Positions 1 through 8,136 of a DNA stretch of 64,000 nt are shown in pieces. This DNA comes from Flavobacterium sp. (lineage in GTDB: Bacteria > Bacteroidota > Bacteroidia > Flavobacteriales > Flavobacteriaceae): contig JASLID010000075.1 of assembly GCA_030153045.1 (NCBI GenBank), forward strand, positions 1 through 64,000, given 5' to 3'. Numbering within the stretch: position 1 is the stretch's first letter; every line of letters starts with the position of its first letter. The notes under the pieces are model-generated. The model saw only the letters and a list, made by a program, of their open reading frames with translations, was not told where the DNA came from and did no database searches. The translations under genes and the position numbers were made by a program.

Positions 1-78
1 GGAACTACCCATTATCCCGGAAAAGTAAGCTAAAGGATTAAACCCGGTCAGCAAGAGGAAATATCAAATGATACCCAC

Positions 79-108
79 AAAAAGGCCAACCGAATAAACG
101 ATTGGCTT
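79..108 (-). terminator. Probable terminator of tRNA-Asn
   Basis: Read on the minus strand, an inverted repeat (AAGCCAA, then about 12 nt, then TTGGCCTT) is followed by a short T run, immediately after the CCA end of the tRNA. The stem contains one bulged base, so it is a modest but well placed intrinsic terminator. Confidence 0.5.
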
Positions 109-185
109 TGGCTCCCCCTGCTGGACTTGAACCAGCGACCCTCTGATTAACAGTCAGATGCTCTAACCAACTGAGCTAAGGAGGA
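109..185 (-). tRNA. tRNA-Asn (anticodon GTT)
   Basis: On the minus strand the sequence folds as a cloverleaf. The acceptor stem TCCTCCT pairs with AGGGGGA including one G-T pair. The D arm starts AGCTCAGTTGG. The anticodon loop is CTGTTAA with anticodon GTT, and the T arm contains GGTTCAAGTCC. The discriminator base is G and the terminal CCA is encoded (109-111). The length is 77 nt with CCA. It is the only RNA gene I can see in the window. Confidence 0.96.
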
Positions 186-267
186 AACTGTATTTTTAGT
201 TATATAAAGAACTTTAATTATTGTGGCAACCTTATATTAGGTAGGCGTTACACCTTTTTTGCGAGTG

Positions 268-298
268 CAAATATAAGTAGTTTTTTAGATTACACAAA
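268..298 (-). promoter_or_regulatory. Flavobacterial promoter for tRNA-Asn
   Basis: On the minus strand a TATATTTG box (268-275) lies 19 bp downstream of TTTG (295-298). This matches the Bacteroidota pattern TTG-17/23-TAnnTTTG. The predicted start near 261 would give a leader of about 75 nt before the tRNA. Confidence 0.6.
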
Positions 299-319
299 TA
301 ATTTTTACACTTTTTTTAA

Positions 320-1669
320 TTATTTTTTAAAGAAATTATCAATTACGATTTCGTAAATATCTTTACCAAAGGTTAAAGCCATTAAACTCAGCAAGATAAT
401 CATTCCTGCGGTTTGAACTCGCTCGGCTGCTTTTACGCTTAAAGTTTTTCCTGTAACCATTTCAGCAATGGTAAAAATAGCATGACCGCCATCTAAACCC
501 GGAATAGGTAATAGGTTCATAAAAGCCAATCCAATTGAAAACATGGCGATAAATCCGAAAACGAATTCCCAATCCCAAGTGGTTGGTAATTGTCTTGTAA
601 TACCAATAGGGCTTTTAACTTGTTTGTAAGCCTCTGTTTTTGGTTTTAATAATAATTTGAACTGTTTGATGTTGTAAACAAATTGAGTGTATGATTCTTC
701 AACTGCAGTAGGAATGGCTTGTGCCAAACTCATTTTATTAACTACTTGAAATCTTTTCAATTCCTCTTTTGACAATCGCTTGTTGTAAAAACCCAATTTG
801 CCTTCTTTGTCAGTAAGGGCTTTTATAGTTAAAGGGGTACTTCCTCTAACAATGCTTATTGAAATAGAATCGTTTTTATGGTTTTTTACTTCCGAAGAAA
901 ATTCATCAAAATAATTAATTTTCGTCCCGTTTAAAGCTACTATTTTATCGCCTTTTAATAAACCTGCTTGATTGGCTTTAGAATCTTTAACAACCGAATC
1001 AACTTCAATACCTACAAGTCTTGGTTCGATGAAATTTCTTCCTTCTTTGCTTAGAATTTCTTTTTTATGTTGGTCTGTTAAAATTAAGGTTTCTTGTTTT
1101 CCGTTTCTTTCAACAACCACTTTATCACCTAATAGTAGATCGATAATCATTCGGTTGAATTTTACTTGAAACTTACCATCTACAGAAACAATTTTATCTC
1201 CATTTTTAAACCCAACCGATTGACCTACTTCTCCAAAAGCCAACCCATTTTTTTGTAATTCATTGGTAGCAATATATTTTTGACCATAAGTACTATACAT
1301 TGTTGTATAAATAAACCAAGCCAATAAAATGTTCACAGTAACACCGCCAAGCATGATAATTAGTCGCTGCCAAGCTGGTTTAGAGCGAAATTCCCAAGGT
1401 TGAGCTGGTTGTGCCATTTGCTCGGCATCCATGCTCTCATCAATCATTCCTGAAAGTTTTACGTAACCACCAATAGGCAACCATCCAATACCCCATTCGG
1501 TATCTTTAATTTTCTTTTTGAATAATGAAAACCAAGGATCCATGAACAAGTAGAATTTTTCGACTCTAACTTTAAATATTTTAGCGGGAATGTAATGTCC
1601 AAATTCGTGCAGAATTACCAGAACAGAAAGGATGAATATAATTTGACCTATTTGTATTAATGCGTCCAT
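320..1669 (-). CDS. rseP: Site-2 intramembrane zinc protease RseP
   Basis: This is an inner-membrane metalloprotease that cuts membrane-bound substrates such as anti-sigma factors within the bilayer. The zinc motif HEFGH is at residues 21-25 in the first membrane helix. The second active-site motif NLLPIPGLDGGH is at about 385-396, with its Asp near 393. Two PDZ-like domains lie between them (about 135-215 and 220-300), the first degenerate. At 449 residues it has the normal family length. Its stop lies between the tRNA gene and the TAnnTTTG boxes of that gene. A -10 box at 1699-1706 gives a short leader. The substrate cannot be read from the sequence. Confidence 0.95.
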   Translation of the reverse strand: MDALIQIGQIIFILSVLVILHEFGHYIPAKIFKVRVEKFYLFMDPWFSLFKKKIKDTEWGIGWLPIGGYVKLSGMIDESMDAEQMAQPAQPWEFRSKPAWQRLIIMLGGVTVNILLAWFIYTTMYSTYGQKYIATNELQKNGLAFGEVGQSVGFKNGDKIVSVDGKFQVKFNRMIIDLLLGDKVVVERNGKQETLILTDQHKKEILSKEGRNFIEPRLVGIEVDSVVKDSKANQAGLLKGDKIVALNGTKINYFDEFSSEVKNHKNDSISISIVRGSTPLTIKALTDKEGKLGFYNKRLSKEELKRFQVVNKMSLAQAIPTAVEESYTQFVYNIKQFKLLLKPKTEAYKQVKSPIGITRQLPTTWDWEFVFGFIAMFSIGLAFMNLLPIPGLDGGHAIFTIAEMVTGKTLSVKAAERVQTAGMIILLSLMALTFGKDIYEIVIDNFFKK

Positions 1670-1698
1670 TTTTTAATTTTAGTATTTTGTATAAAAAG

Positions 1699-1706
1699 CA
1701 AAAGTA
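1699..1706 (-). promoter_or_regulatory. -10 box (TACTTTTG) for rseP
   Basis: TACTTTTG on the minus strand lies 30 bp upstream of the rseP ATG. A possible TTG (1731-1733) is 24 bp further upstream, slightly beyond the usual spacing. The box sits inside the hairpin at 1700-1725. Confidence 0.5.
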
Positions 1707-1725
1707 AGGTTTTCGCCTTACTTTT
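1700..1725 (-). terminator. Hairpin terminator after the M1 aminopeptidase
   Basis: A 10-bp perfect inverted repeat (AAAAGTAAGG and CCTTACTTTT) with a 6-nt loop lies about 23 bp after the stop of the leftward aminopeptidase gene. It is flanked by A/T runs on both sides. It should end that transcript, and it overlaps the rseP -10 box. Confidence 0.6.
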
Positions 1726-1747
1726 TTAAGCAATATATATGCCGAGA

Positions 1748-3691
1748 TTAATTTTTTACCATTTTTTTATGAAATGTACCTGTAGAAGTCTGAAAAGTAA
1801 CAACATATACCCCTGTTTGTAATTTTGAAACATCGACTTTGGTCTGATTTGTTTCTAATGATTTCTGACCTAATATATTATAAAAAGTAACTTTTTCTAA
1901 GGTAACATTAGATGGTATTTCGATAGTTAAATCATTTACAATTGGGTTTGGAAACACTCTTATAGGTTCTTCAAAAGTAATTTGATCAATACCTAATGTT
2001 GCGGTGCTGTTTCTGGAAATAATGTCCTTGTTAGGGTCAAATAAGACACCAGTGACTGTAAAAGGGACACTCACGTTAAATGTTTGTCCGTTAAAAGTGT
2101 TGTTTAAAACCACATCGTGTGTTTGTCCTCCACTCCCTAAAAGTCTTACTGGAACTGGCATTTCAAAGAATGAAACATAACCCGTTTGAGCAGGATTCGT
2201 AATAGATTGTGTTTGATTTATTTGAATGGTCGCTTGTCCTGAACCCGAATTGTGGGCGGTTATGGCATACGTTGGATACCCTTCTTTGTAGACCCAATCA
2301 TCAAAAAATTCCTGTAAACTACTTCCATAAACAGCTTCAAGATGCGCTTGAAACTGTGGAGTGACAGCATAAGCATATGCTAATAAAGGGTCGTTTAAAT
2401 AATTGCGTAAGGCTTGAAAAAAGTTAGCATTACCCATTTTAAAACGCAACATGTTAGTCACCATGGATCCTTTGCTGTAAGTTAGTCTGCCATCAAAAAT
2501 TCTGCCTACGTCAGATAACTGTGAGTCATATAAATACAGATTTCCTGTTGCTGCTGAAGTAATGCTGTTTATTTTGTTTACTTTCCAAGAAATAAAAGCA
2601 TTCTCCCCATCTAGGTTTTGAGTAACTAAACCCGACATATACTCAGTAATTCCTTCGTTTAACCAAATATCTTTCCAAGTGCCACAAGTTATTTTATCTC
2701 CAAACCATTGATGCGCCATTTCATGAGCAATTAATCCTCGATTAAAATTTGCCATAAACGAAACTGTCGTGTGTTCCATACCGCCACCCCAACCAAATTG
2801 AGCATGACCGTATTTTTCATTCCTAAAAGGGTAATCCCCAATAATCGATTCGAAGAAGTTGATAATTGTTGGAGTAATAGCTAAACTTGCCATACTTCCT
2901 ATTGCTGTTTCAGGATATATATAGTTTACTATTGGAAAGTAAGGACTTTGAACCGTGCCTAAACCGCCTTGTTGATTATGAATATTGTAATTACTAACTG
3001 CAATAGCAATTAAGTAAGCTGGGATAGGATAATTGTGGTGAAAATGTGTTGTTTTGTTTACTCCGTTTATTGTTTGCGATTGTTCTAAACCATTGGAAAC
3101 ACTCACATAACTTGAAGGCGCAGTAATATAAACATCTATCGAGTTTACTTTGTCATTCAAATCTTGTTTACAAGGCCACCAATCGCGAGCTCCATAAGGT
3201 TCAGATAAGGTCCAAAGTATAGGAGAACCATTATGTGTTCCAGTCATAAAAGAGCTGAAGCCACTATTGGAAGGCGTTCCCGAATATGTAATTTCAATGG
3301 TGTTAGAGGTTCCGGATAATTGCGTAGCAGGTAAAGTAATTATTAATTCATAATTAGCATTTTGTATAAAAGATAATGAAGTAATGTCTTGTTTTACTGA
3401 ACTCACTACTAATTGATCTGTTAAATCAAAAGTAACTGTATTCATGTTCTCCAAAGCCGTATAAGTTGTAGTCACTATGCCTGAAATTGCTGAAACAGTT
3501 GGATTAACTGTAAATTCTAATTTATGATAAGTGATATCATAATTTAAAGTATTTGAATTTGCTGCAAAATCAAGTTTTTTTGAAGCCGATTTCATTTCAG
3601 CTTCCACCATTTGTTCAAATTCACATTCGTGCTTTTGCGAAAAACCGATTTGCGTTAATAGAATGACAAGTAAGTAGGTAATTTTTTTCAT
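1748..3691 (-). CDS. Secreted M1-family aminopeptidase with T9SS sorting domain
   Basis: This is a zinc metallopeptidase of the gluzincin (M1) family that probably trims peptides from N termini outside the cell. The signal peptide is residues 1-18, ending GFSQ. The exopeptidase motif GGMEH is at 303-307. The zinc motif is HEMAH at 323-327 with Glu346 in NEGITEY. The last 75 or so residues form a T9SS type A domain (FPNP near its start, then ILGQ, TGVY and a final KMVKN), which directs export by type IX secretion and removal of the tail. The gene is monocistronic, with a TATTTTTG box at 3709-3716 and a hairpin downstream. The exact substrate is unknown. Confidence 0.93.
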   Translation of the reverse strand: MKKITYLLVILLTQIGFSQKHECEFEQMVEAEMKSASKKLDFAANSNTLNYDITYHKLEFTVNPTVSAISGIVTTTYTALENMNTVTFDLTDQLVVSSVKQDITSLSFIQNANYELIITLPATQLSGTSNTIEITYSGTPSNSGFSSFMTGTHNGSPILWTLSEPYGARDWWPCKQDLNDKVNSIDVYITAPSSYVSVSNGLEQSQTINGVNKTTHFHHNYPIPAYLIAIAVSNYNIHNQQGGLGTVQSPYFPIVNYIYPETAIGSMASLAITPTIINFFESIIGDYPFRNEKYGHAQFGWGGGMEHTTVSFMANFNRGLIAHEMAHQWFGDKITCGTWKDIWLNEGITEYMSGLVTQNLDGENAFISWKVNKINSITSAATGNLYLYDSQLSDVGRIFDGRLTYSKGSMVTNMLRFKMGNANFFQALRNYLNDPLLAYAYAVTPQFQAHLEAVYGSSLQEFFDDWVYKEGYPTYAITAHNSGSGQATIQINQTQSITNPAQTGYVSFFEMPVPVRLLGSGGQTHDVVLNNTFNGQTFNVSVPFTVTGVLFDPNKDIISRNSTATLGIDQITFEEPIRVFPNPIVNDLTIEIPSNVTLEKVTFYNILGQKSLETNQTKVDVSKLQTGVYVVTFQTSTGTFHKKMVKN

Positions 3692-3708
3692 TGGGGAATA
3701 AATTTTAC

Positions 3709-3716
3709 CAAAAATA
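3709..3716 (-). promoter_or_regulatory. -10 box (TATTTTTG) for the M1 aminopeptidase
   Basis: TATTTTTG on the minus strand lies 17 bp upstream of the ATG at 3691. No TTG element is visible at normal spacing. Confidence 0.4.
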
Positions 3717-3749
3717 ATAAATAAACCTTTGTGTTTATGTTAATTAACA

Positions 3750-3784
3750 CGAAAACCAGAAAACGATACGTTTTCTGGTTTTCG
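3750..3784 (-). terminator. Strong hairpin downstream of ssb
   Basis: A perfect 16-bp inverted repeat with a 3-nt loop (ATA, 3766-3768) begins 20 bp after the ssb stop. No long T run follows the stem, although both arms contain TTTT. It probably ends the ssb transcript or stabilises its 3' end. Confidence 0.55.
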
Positions 3785-3804
3785 ATAGGTAAATTTGGGA
3801 ATTG

Positions 3805-4137
3805 TTATTTTCCTAAAAGCAATAATTCATTTGCTATCACTTCTGTAAAATAGCGCTTGTTGCCTTCTTTGTCATCGTAACTGCGATGGGTTAATTTTCC
3901 TTCAATCGCGATTTCTTTTCCTTTGTTGACAAAATTTTCAACGACTTCAGCAATTTTGCCCCAAGCAGAAACATTATGCCATTGAGTGTCAGTCACTTTT
4001 TCGCCTTTGTCATTGTAATACACCTCATTTGTAGCGATAAGCAGTTTGGCTAGTTTTTTTCCACCTTCTAAAATTTTAATTTCTGGTTCTTGTCCTACAT
4101 GTCCAATTAATTGTACTTTGTTTCTTAATGCATTCAT
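3805..4137 (-). CDS. ssb: Short single-stranded DNA-binding protein
   Basis: This is an OB-fold protein that coats single-stranded DNA. The N terminus (MNALRNKVQLIGHVGQEPE), the central WHNVSAWGK segment and the VNKGKEIAIEGKL strand are typical of bacterial SSB. The protein ends at residue 110 with NELLLLGK, so it has only the OB fold. It lacks the Gly/Pro-rich linker and the acidic tail (usually ending DDIPF-like) with which SSB recruits repair and replication proteins. It may be an accessory SSB, with the housekeeping copy elsewhere, but that cannot be seen here. It stands alone, divergent from the next operon. Confidence 0.9.
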   Translation of the reverse strand: MNALRNKVQLIGHVGQEPEIKILEGGKKLAKLLIATNEVYYNDKGEKVTDTQWHNVSAWGKIAEVVENFVNKGKEIAIEGKLTHRSYDDKEGNKRYFTEVIANELLLLGK

Positions 4138-4264
4138 GGCGTTTAAAATTTAATGTTATTGTTATAAAAATTGTTCTGTCATTTCGACGATGCAAAGATT
4201 AGACGGGTTCCAATATTTATTCGGTTGTTATGCATTTACTTTCGATTGTAATTATTTGTAACCG

Positions 4265-4294
4265 TTTGTAATTGGAAGATATTTGTTATATTTG
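4265..4294 (+). promoter_or_regulatory. Promoter of the GNAT-amidase operon
   Basis: TTTG (4265-4268), an 18-bp spacer and TATATTTG (4287-4294) match the flavobacterial consensus. The ATG at 4320 is 26 bp downstream of the -10 box. This would drive the six-gene operon ending at 9068. Confidence 0.65.
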
Positions 4295-4319
4295 TTAGGA
4301 CCGATAAATAATTAAAATC

Positions 4320-5840
4320 ATGAAAGTTGAGCTAAGAAATTTGCAGATTGATGATTATAAGCAGTTGAAAAACTCAATGATTAAGGCCTATCCAGAAATG
4401 AATAACTCCTATTGGGACGAACACCATATTGAGAAGTTATTGGCATTATTTCCAGAAGGTCAAATTGTTATTCTTGCCGATGATATTGTGGTGGGATCGG
4501 CGTTATCCATTATTGTTCCTGAAGCATTGGCTTATAAAACACATACTTATAAAGATATAACCGGGAATTTTACATTTTCCACGCACAGTCCCTCTAGTGA
4601 AATATTATATGGGATTGATGTTTTTGTCCACCCAAAATACAGAGGACTGAGACTGGGAAGAAGACTTTATGATGCACGAAAAGAACTTTGCGAGCGACTC
4701 AATTTAAAATCGATAGTTTTTGCAGGCCGAATTCCAAATTACAGTAAATATTCGGATGAATTAAACCCCAAACAATATATTGAAAAAGTAAAAAAGAAAG
4801 AGATTTACGACCCCGTACTTACCTTTCAATTGAGTAACGATTTTCATGAAGAACGAATCTTAAAAAATTATTTAGAAGGCGATATTAAGTCACAAGAATA
4901 TGCCGTCTTATTAGAATGGAGTAATATATATTATGATGACAGTCCCAAATTAATCAATTTAACAAAAAGTGTCATTCGATTGGGATTAATTCAATGGCAA
5001 ATGCGAACGCTAAAAAATTTAGAGGAACTATTTGCCCAAGCAGAATTCTTTATTGATGCCATATCCGGATACGGAAGTGATTTTGCCTTATTCCCTGAAT
5101 TCTTCACAGCTCCTTTGATGGCAGATTACAATCATTTAACCGAAGCTGAAGCCATAAAAGAGTTGGCCAAATTCACAACTTCAGTACGGGATAAATTCCA
5201 AGAATTTGCCATTTCCTACAACATTAATATTATTGCAGGAAGCATGCCATTTCAGGAAGAAGATAACATATATAATGCTGGATTTCTTTGTAAAAGGGAC
5301 GGAATTACAGAGATGTACAAAAAAATACACATCACCCCTAATGAAATTTTCTATTGGGGAATTACGGGTGGAAACGAAATAAAAACTTTCGATACCGATT
5401 GCGGAAAAATAGGAATTATGATATGCTATGATGTTGAATTCCCAGAATTATCGCGTTTAATGGCCGATGAGGGAATGAACATTCTATTTGTTCCATTCTT
5501 GACCGATACTCAAAACGGTTTTACACGCGTAAAAAGCTGTGCACAGGCAAGAGCCATTGAAAACGAATGCTATGTTGCCATCGCAGGCTGTGTCGGGAAT
5601 TTACCAAAAGTAAACAACATGGACATTCAGTTTGCACAATCAGCAGTATTCACTCCTTCTGATTTTGCTTTTCCCAGCAATGGAATTAAAGCTGAAGCGA
5701 CTCCAAATACAGAAATGACTTTAATTGTAGATGTTGATATGAATTTACTGAAAGAATTGCATGAACATGGCAGTGTAAGAACAATGAAAGATAGAAGACT
5801 TGATTTATATGAATTAAAAAAAGCAACTATACAAAAATGA
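4320..5840 (+). CDS. Bifunctional GNAT acetyltransferase / carbon-nitrogen hydrolase
   Basis: This is a two-domain cytoplasmic enzyme. Residues 1-200 form a GNAT acyltransferase fold, with a GIDVFVHPKYRGLRLGRRLYD acetyl-CoA binding segment in the middle. Residues 220-500 form a nitrilase-superfamily amidase with a complete triad: Glu260 (FPEFF), Lys335 (YKKIH) and Cys369 (MICYD). The same fusion is known in other bacteria (YhcX-like proteins, 500-515 residues), so it is not an artefact. Substrates are not established; acylation of an amine and hydrolysis of an amide in one pathway is a plausible guess. It is first in an operon and overlaps the next gene by 4 bp. Confidence 0.9.
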   Translation: MKVELRNLQIDDYKQLKNSMIKAYPEMNNSYWDEHHIEKLLALFPEGQIVILADDIVVGSALSIIVPEALAYKTHTYKDITGNFTFSTHSPSSEILYGIDVFVHPKYRGLRLGRRLYDARKELCERLNLKSIVFAGRIPNYSKYSDELNPKQYIEKVKKKEIYDPVLTFQLSNDFHEERILKNYLEGDIKSQEYAVLLEWSNIYYDDSPKLINLTKSVIRLGLIQWQMRTLKNLEELFAQAEFFIDAISGYGSDFALFPEFFTAPLMADYNHLTEAEAIKELAKFTTSVRDKFQEFAISYNINIIAGSMPFQEEDNIYNAGFLCKRDGITEMYKKIHITPNEIFYWGITGGNEIKTFDTDCGKIGIMICYDVEFPELSRLMADEGMNILFVPFLTDTQNGFTRVKSCAQARAIENECYVAIAGCVGNLPKVNNMDIQFAQSAVFTPSDFAFPSNGIKAEATPNTEMTLIVDVDMNLLKELHEHGSVRTMKDRRLDLYELKKATIQK

Positions 5841-6388
5841 CAAAACAAGAAATAGAAAAATTAAAATTCCCCATTGGTCATTTCGACCACCACATGGAAA
5901 TAAACGACCATCATTTGACGGAATGGAAAGCCGCCATTCGCAACTTTCCAATGCAATTAATTGCAGTTGTAAACTCACTTTCTTCTGAAGAATTAAATTG
6001 GAAATACCGTCCTGACGGTTGGAGCATCAAACAAGTCGTGCATCATTTGGCAGACAGCCACATGAATAGCATCATTCGTTTCAAATTAACATTGACAGAA
6101 GACGCACCTACCATTCGCCCATATGAAGAAGCAAAATGGGCGGAACTTCCCGATGGTTTGACTGAAAACATTACTCCTTCATTACAAATTCTGGAAGGTG
6201 TTCACGGGCGTTGGAGTTTATTATTGGATAATTTGTCTGAAGAAGATTGGAACCGCATGTATTTTCATCCGGAACATCAAAAACTATTCTCTACAAAAGA
6301 AGCATTGGGCCTTTATGATTGGCATTGCAGACATCATTTGGCACACATCCAACAAGCTTTATCTTATACAGGACAATTTAATTTATAA
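5837..6388 (+). CDS. DinB/YfiT-like putative metal-dependent hydrolase
   Basis: This belongs to the DinB four-helix superfamily, YfiT/BstA branch, whose studied members are bacillithiol S-transferases or metal-dependent hydrolases. The segments WSIKQVVHHLADSH (about 62-75) and HCRHHLAHI (163-171) supply the His ligands expected for a metal site: His70, His163, one of His166/167, and possibly His170. At 183 residues the length is normal. The start overlaps the stop of the GNAT-amidase gene (ATGA), so the two are probably translationally coupled. I cannot tell whether this organism makes bacillithiol. Confidence 0.85.
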   Translation: MTKQEIEKLKFPIGHFDHHMEINDHHLTEWKAAIRNFPMQLIAVVNSLSSEELNWKYRPDGWSIKQVVHHLADSHMNSIIRFKLTLTEDAPTIRPYEEAKWAELPDGLTENITPSLQILEGVHGRWSLLLDNLSEEDWNRMYFHPEHQKLFSTKEALGLYDWHCRHHLAHIQQALSYTGQFNL

Positions 6389-6391
6389 CGT

Positions 6392-6739
6392 ATGAAGAAC
6401 TGCTTAGAATGCGGCGAAAAAATCATCGGTCGTGAAGATAAAAAGTTTTGCAGCGACGGCTGTAGAAATGCCTACAACAACAAAATAAATAAAGATAGTA
6501 CAAATTTAATGCGTAATATTAATAATAAATTGCGTAAAAACTATCGCGTTTTAAGTGATTTGAACCCCGAAGGAAAAGCAAAAACATCAAGAACAAAACT
6601 GTTAAGTAAAGGTTTCGATTTTGAGTTTTTCACGTCCATTTACACAACCAAAACAGGCAATGTGTACTACTTTTTATATGATCAAGGCTATATGGCAATT
6701 GAAAATGAAGGATTTGTATTAGTTAAAAAAGACAATTAA
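6392..6739 (+). CDS. Small zinc-ribbon protein of unknown function
   Basis: This 115-residue protein has an N-terminal zinc ribbon: Cys4 and Cys7, then Cys20 and Cys24 in FCSDGCRNAYNN. This resembles the DUF2116-type ribbon that starts many small Bacteroidota proteins. The middle is basic and helical, and the C-terminal half looks like short beta strands (VYYFLYDQGYMAI). It starts 3 bp after the DinB-like gene and ends 1 bp before the NUMOD4 gene. Nucleic acid binding is plausible but unproved. Confidence 0.75.
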   Translation: MKNCLECGEKIIGREDKKFCSDGCRNAYNNKINKDSTNLMRNINNKLRKNYRVLSDLNPEGKAKTSRTKLLSKGFDFEFFTSIYTTKTGNVYYFLYDQGYMAIENEGFVLVKKDN

Positions 6740-6740
6740 A

Positions 6741-7340
6741 ATGATTCGATTATTACCGAATGAAGAATTCAAAGAAATTCAACTGGAAAGACAATTTAAG
6801 TTTAGATATGCCATTTCAAATTATGGGCAAATAATTAGTTTTACCGACAATATTCTAGAAGGGAATCTACTGAAAGGTAGTATAATTGATGGCTATAAAA
6901 TTTTACGTTTCCAATACAAGGAGGGCGACAAGAAGGTTACCAAGTTGTATTTTGTGTATAAATTAGTTGCCGAATATTTTATCCCAAAAACATCCGAAGA
7001 CCAGCTTTATGTTTTGCATTTAGACAGAGTAAGGGGTAATGACAAGGTGAGTAACCTAAAATGGGCCAATTATGCAGAAAAAATGCATTATTATAAAACC
7101 AGCCCAAAAGTCATAGAGGCCAAAAGAAAATTGCTGGAACACAATATTAAAGCCGATGGTAAAAAGCTGACCGAAACCAAAGTCATGTTTCTTAAAAAAA
7201 TACTGTTAGATCCCAATAACAAAACCAGAATGAAAATATTAGCCAAACAATTTGGCGTAACCACCATGCAACTGCACCGAATTAAAACGGGAGAAAATTG
7301 GGGGCATATAAAAGTGGAAATTCCCAAAAGCGATGAATAA
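6741..7340 (+). CDS. NUMOD4/HNH-like DNA-binding protein
   Basis: The domain order resembles free-standing homing endonucleases. A NUMOD4-like segment (AISNYGQIISF, about 24-34, with following strands to 60) leads into an HNH-like core (LHLDRVRGNDKVSNLKWA, 92-109, with His93, Asp95, Asn100 and Asn105). A C-terminal helix-turn-helix resembling NUMOD1 follows (about 160-185, AKQFGVTTMQLHRI). The usual paired His before the core is Leu92, so nuclease activity may be lost. It lies inside an operon with no intron or repeat nearby. It overlaps the SDR-like gene by 8 bp. It may be a domesticated DNA-binding protein. Confidence 0.7.
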   Translation: MIRLLPNEEFKEIQLERQFKFRYAISNYGQIISFTDNILEGNLLKGSIIDGYKILRFQYKEGDKKVTKLYFVYKLVAEYFIPKTSEDQLYVLHLDRVRGNDKVSNLKWANYAEKMHYYKTSPKVIEAKRKLLEHNIKADGKKLTETKVMFLKKILLDPNNKTRMKILAKQFGVTTMQLHRIKTGENWGHIKVEIPKSDE

Positions 7341-8136
7341 AATAGCCATACTAGGTTGCGGATGGTTAGGTTTTCCATTAGCTAAATCATTAGTTTCTGA
7401 TGGGTTTTTAGTTAAAGGTTCCACGACTTCAGAGAGTAAATTAAATTTTTTGTTAGAGCATAAAATAGAACCATTTTTAATTGCTGCATCTGCAGAAAAT
7501 ATTGCTGGAAGCATTGAAGAATTTCTTTCGGAAGTAGAAGTTCTAATCATCGATATTCCGCCAAAATTGAGAGGGAATTCAACCGATAATTTTGTTCAGA
7601 AAATTAAAAATCTAATTCCATACATCGAAAAAGCTAAAGTTGAAAAAGTATTGTTTGTGAGTTCTACTGCTGTTTATGCAGATGAAAATTTGACAATTAC
7701 TGAGAAAACCATTCCCAACCCAAATACTGAAAGCGGAAAACAATTAGTAGAAACAGAATTGCTATTGCAAAACAATTCAAATTTTAAAACCACCATTCTC
7801 CGGTTTGGAGGACTTATAGGAGAAGATAGACATCCTGTAAAATATTTGGCTGGAAAAGAGAATTTAGAAAACCCAGACGCTCCAGTCAATTTAATTCATC
7901 AAGAAGATTGTATTGAGGTAATTAAAAAAATCATCAGTTCAGAATCATGGAATCAAACATTTAATGCTGTCGCGCCATTTCATCCCACTAGGAAAGAATA
8001 TTACGTCCAAAAAGCAATCATTTTTAATTTACCTTTGCCTAAATTTTCTTCTGAGGAACTATCATTCAGTAAAATAATTTCTTCAGATAAAATTCAAGAA
8101 ATATTAAATTACCAATTTAAATTGCAACTATATTAG
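7333..8136 (+). CDS. NAD(P)-binding SDR/epimerase-like protein (YeeZ-like)
   Basis: This has an N-terminal Rossmann fold with the dinucleotide motif GCGWLG at residues 8-13, and the extended-SDR segment SSTAVYA near 115. The overall pattern, 267 residues with VNLIHQEDCIEVI near the middle, fits the epimerase/dehydratase-like YeeZ group, whose substrate is not known. The usual YxxxK pair is not clear, so catalytic activity is uncertain. Its stop overlaps the GTG start of the transporter gene by one base. Confidence 0.8.
   Translation: MNKIAILGCGWLGFPLAKSLVSDGFLVKGSTTSESKLNFLLEHKIEPFLIAASAENIAGSIEEFLSEVEVLIIDIPPKLRGNSTDNFVQKIKNLIPYIEKAKVEKVLFVSSTAVYADENLTITEKTIPNPNTESGKQLVETELLLQNNSNFKTTILRFGGLIGEDRHPVKYLAGKENLENPDAPVNLIHQEDCIEVIKKIISSESWNQTFNAVAPFHPTRKEYYVQKAIIFNLPLPKFSSEELSFSKIISSDKIQEILNYQFKLQLY

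Noticed and set aside
6198..6395. 65-codon frame inside the DinB-like gene
   Set aside because: It shares the strand with a well-supported overlapping gene and shows no domain.
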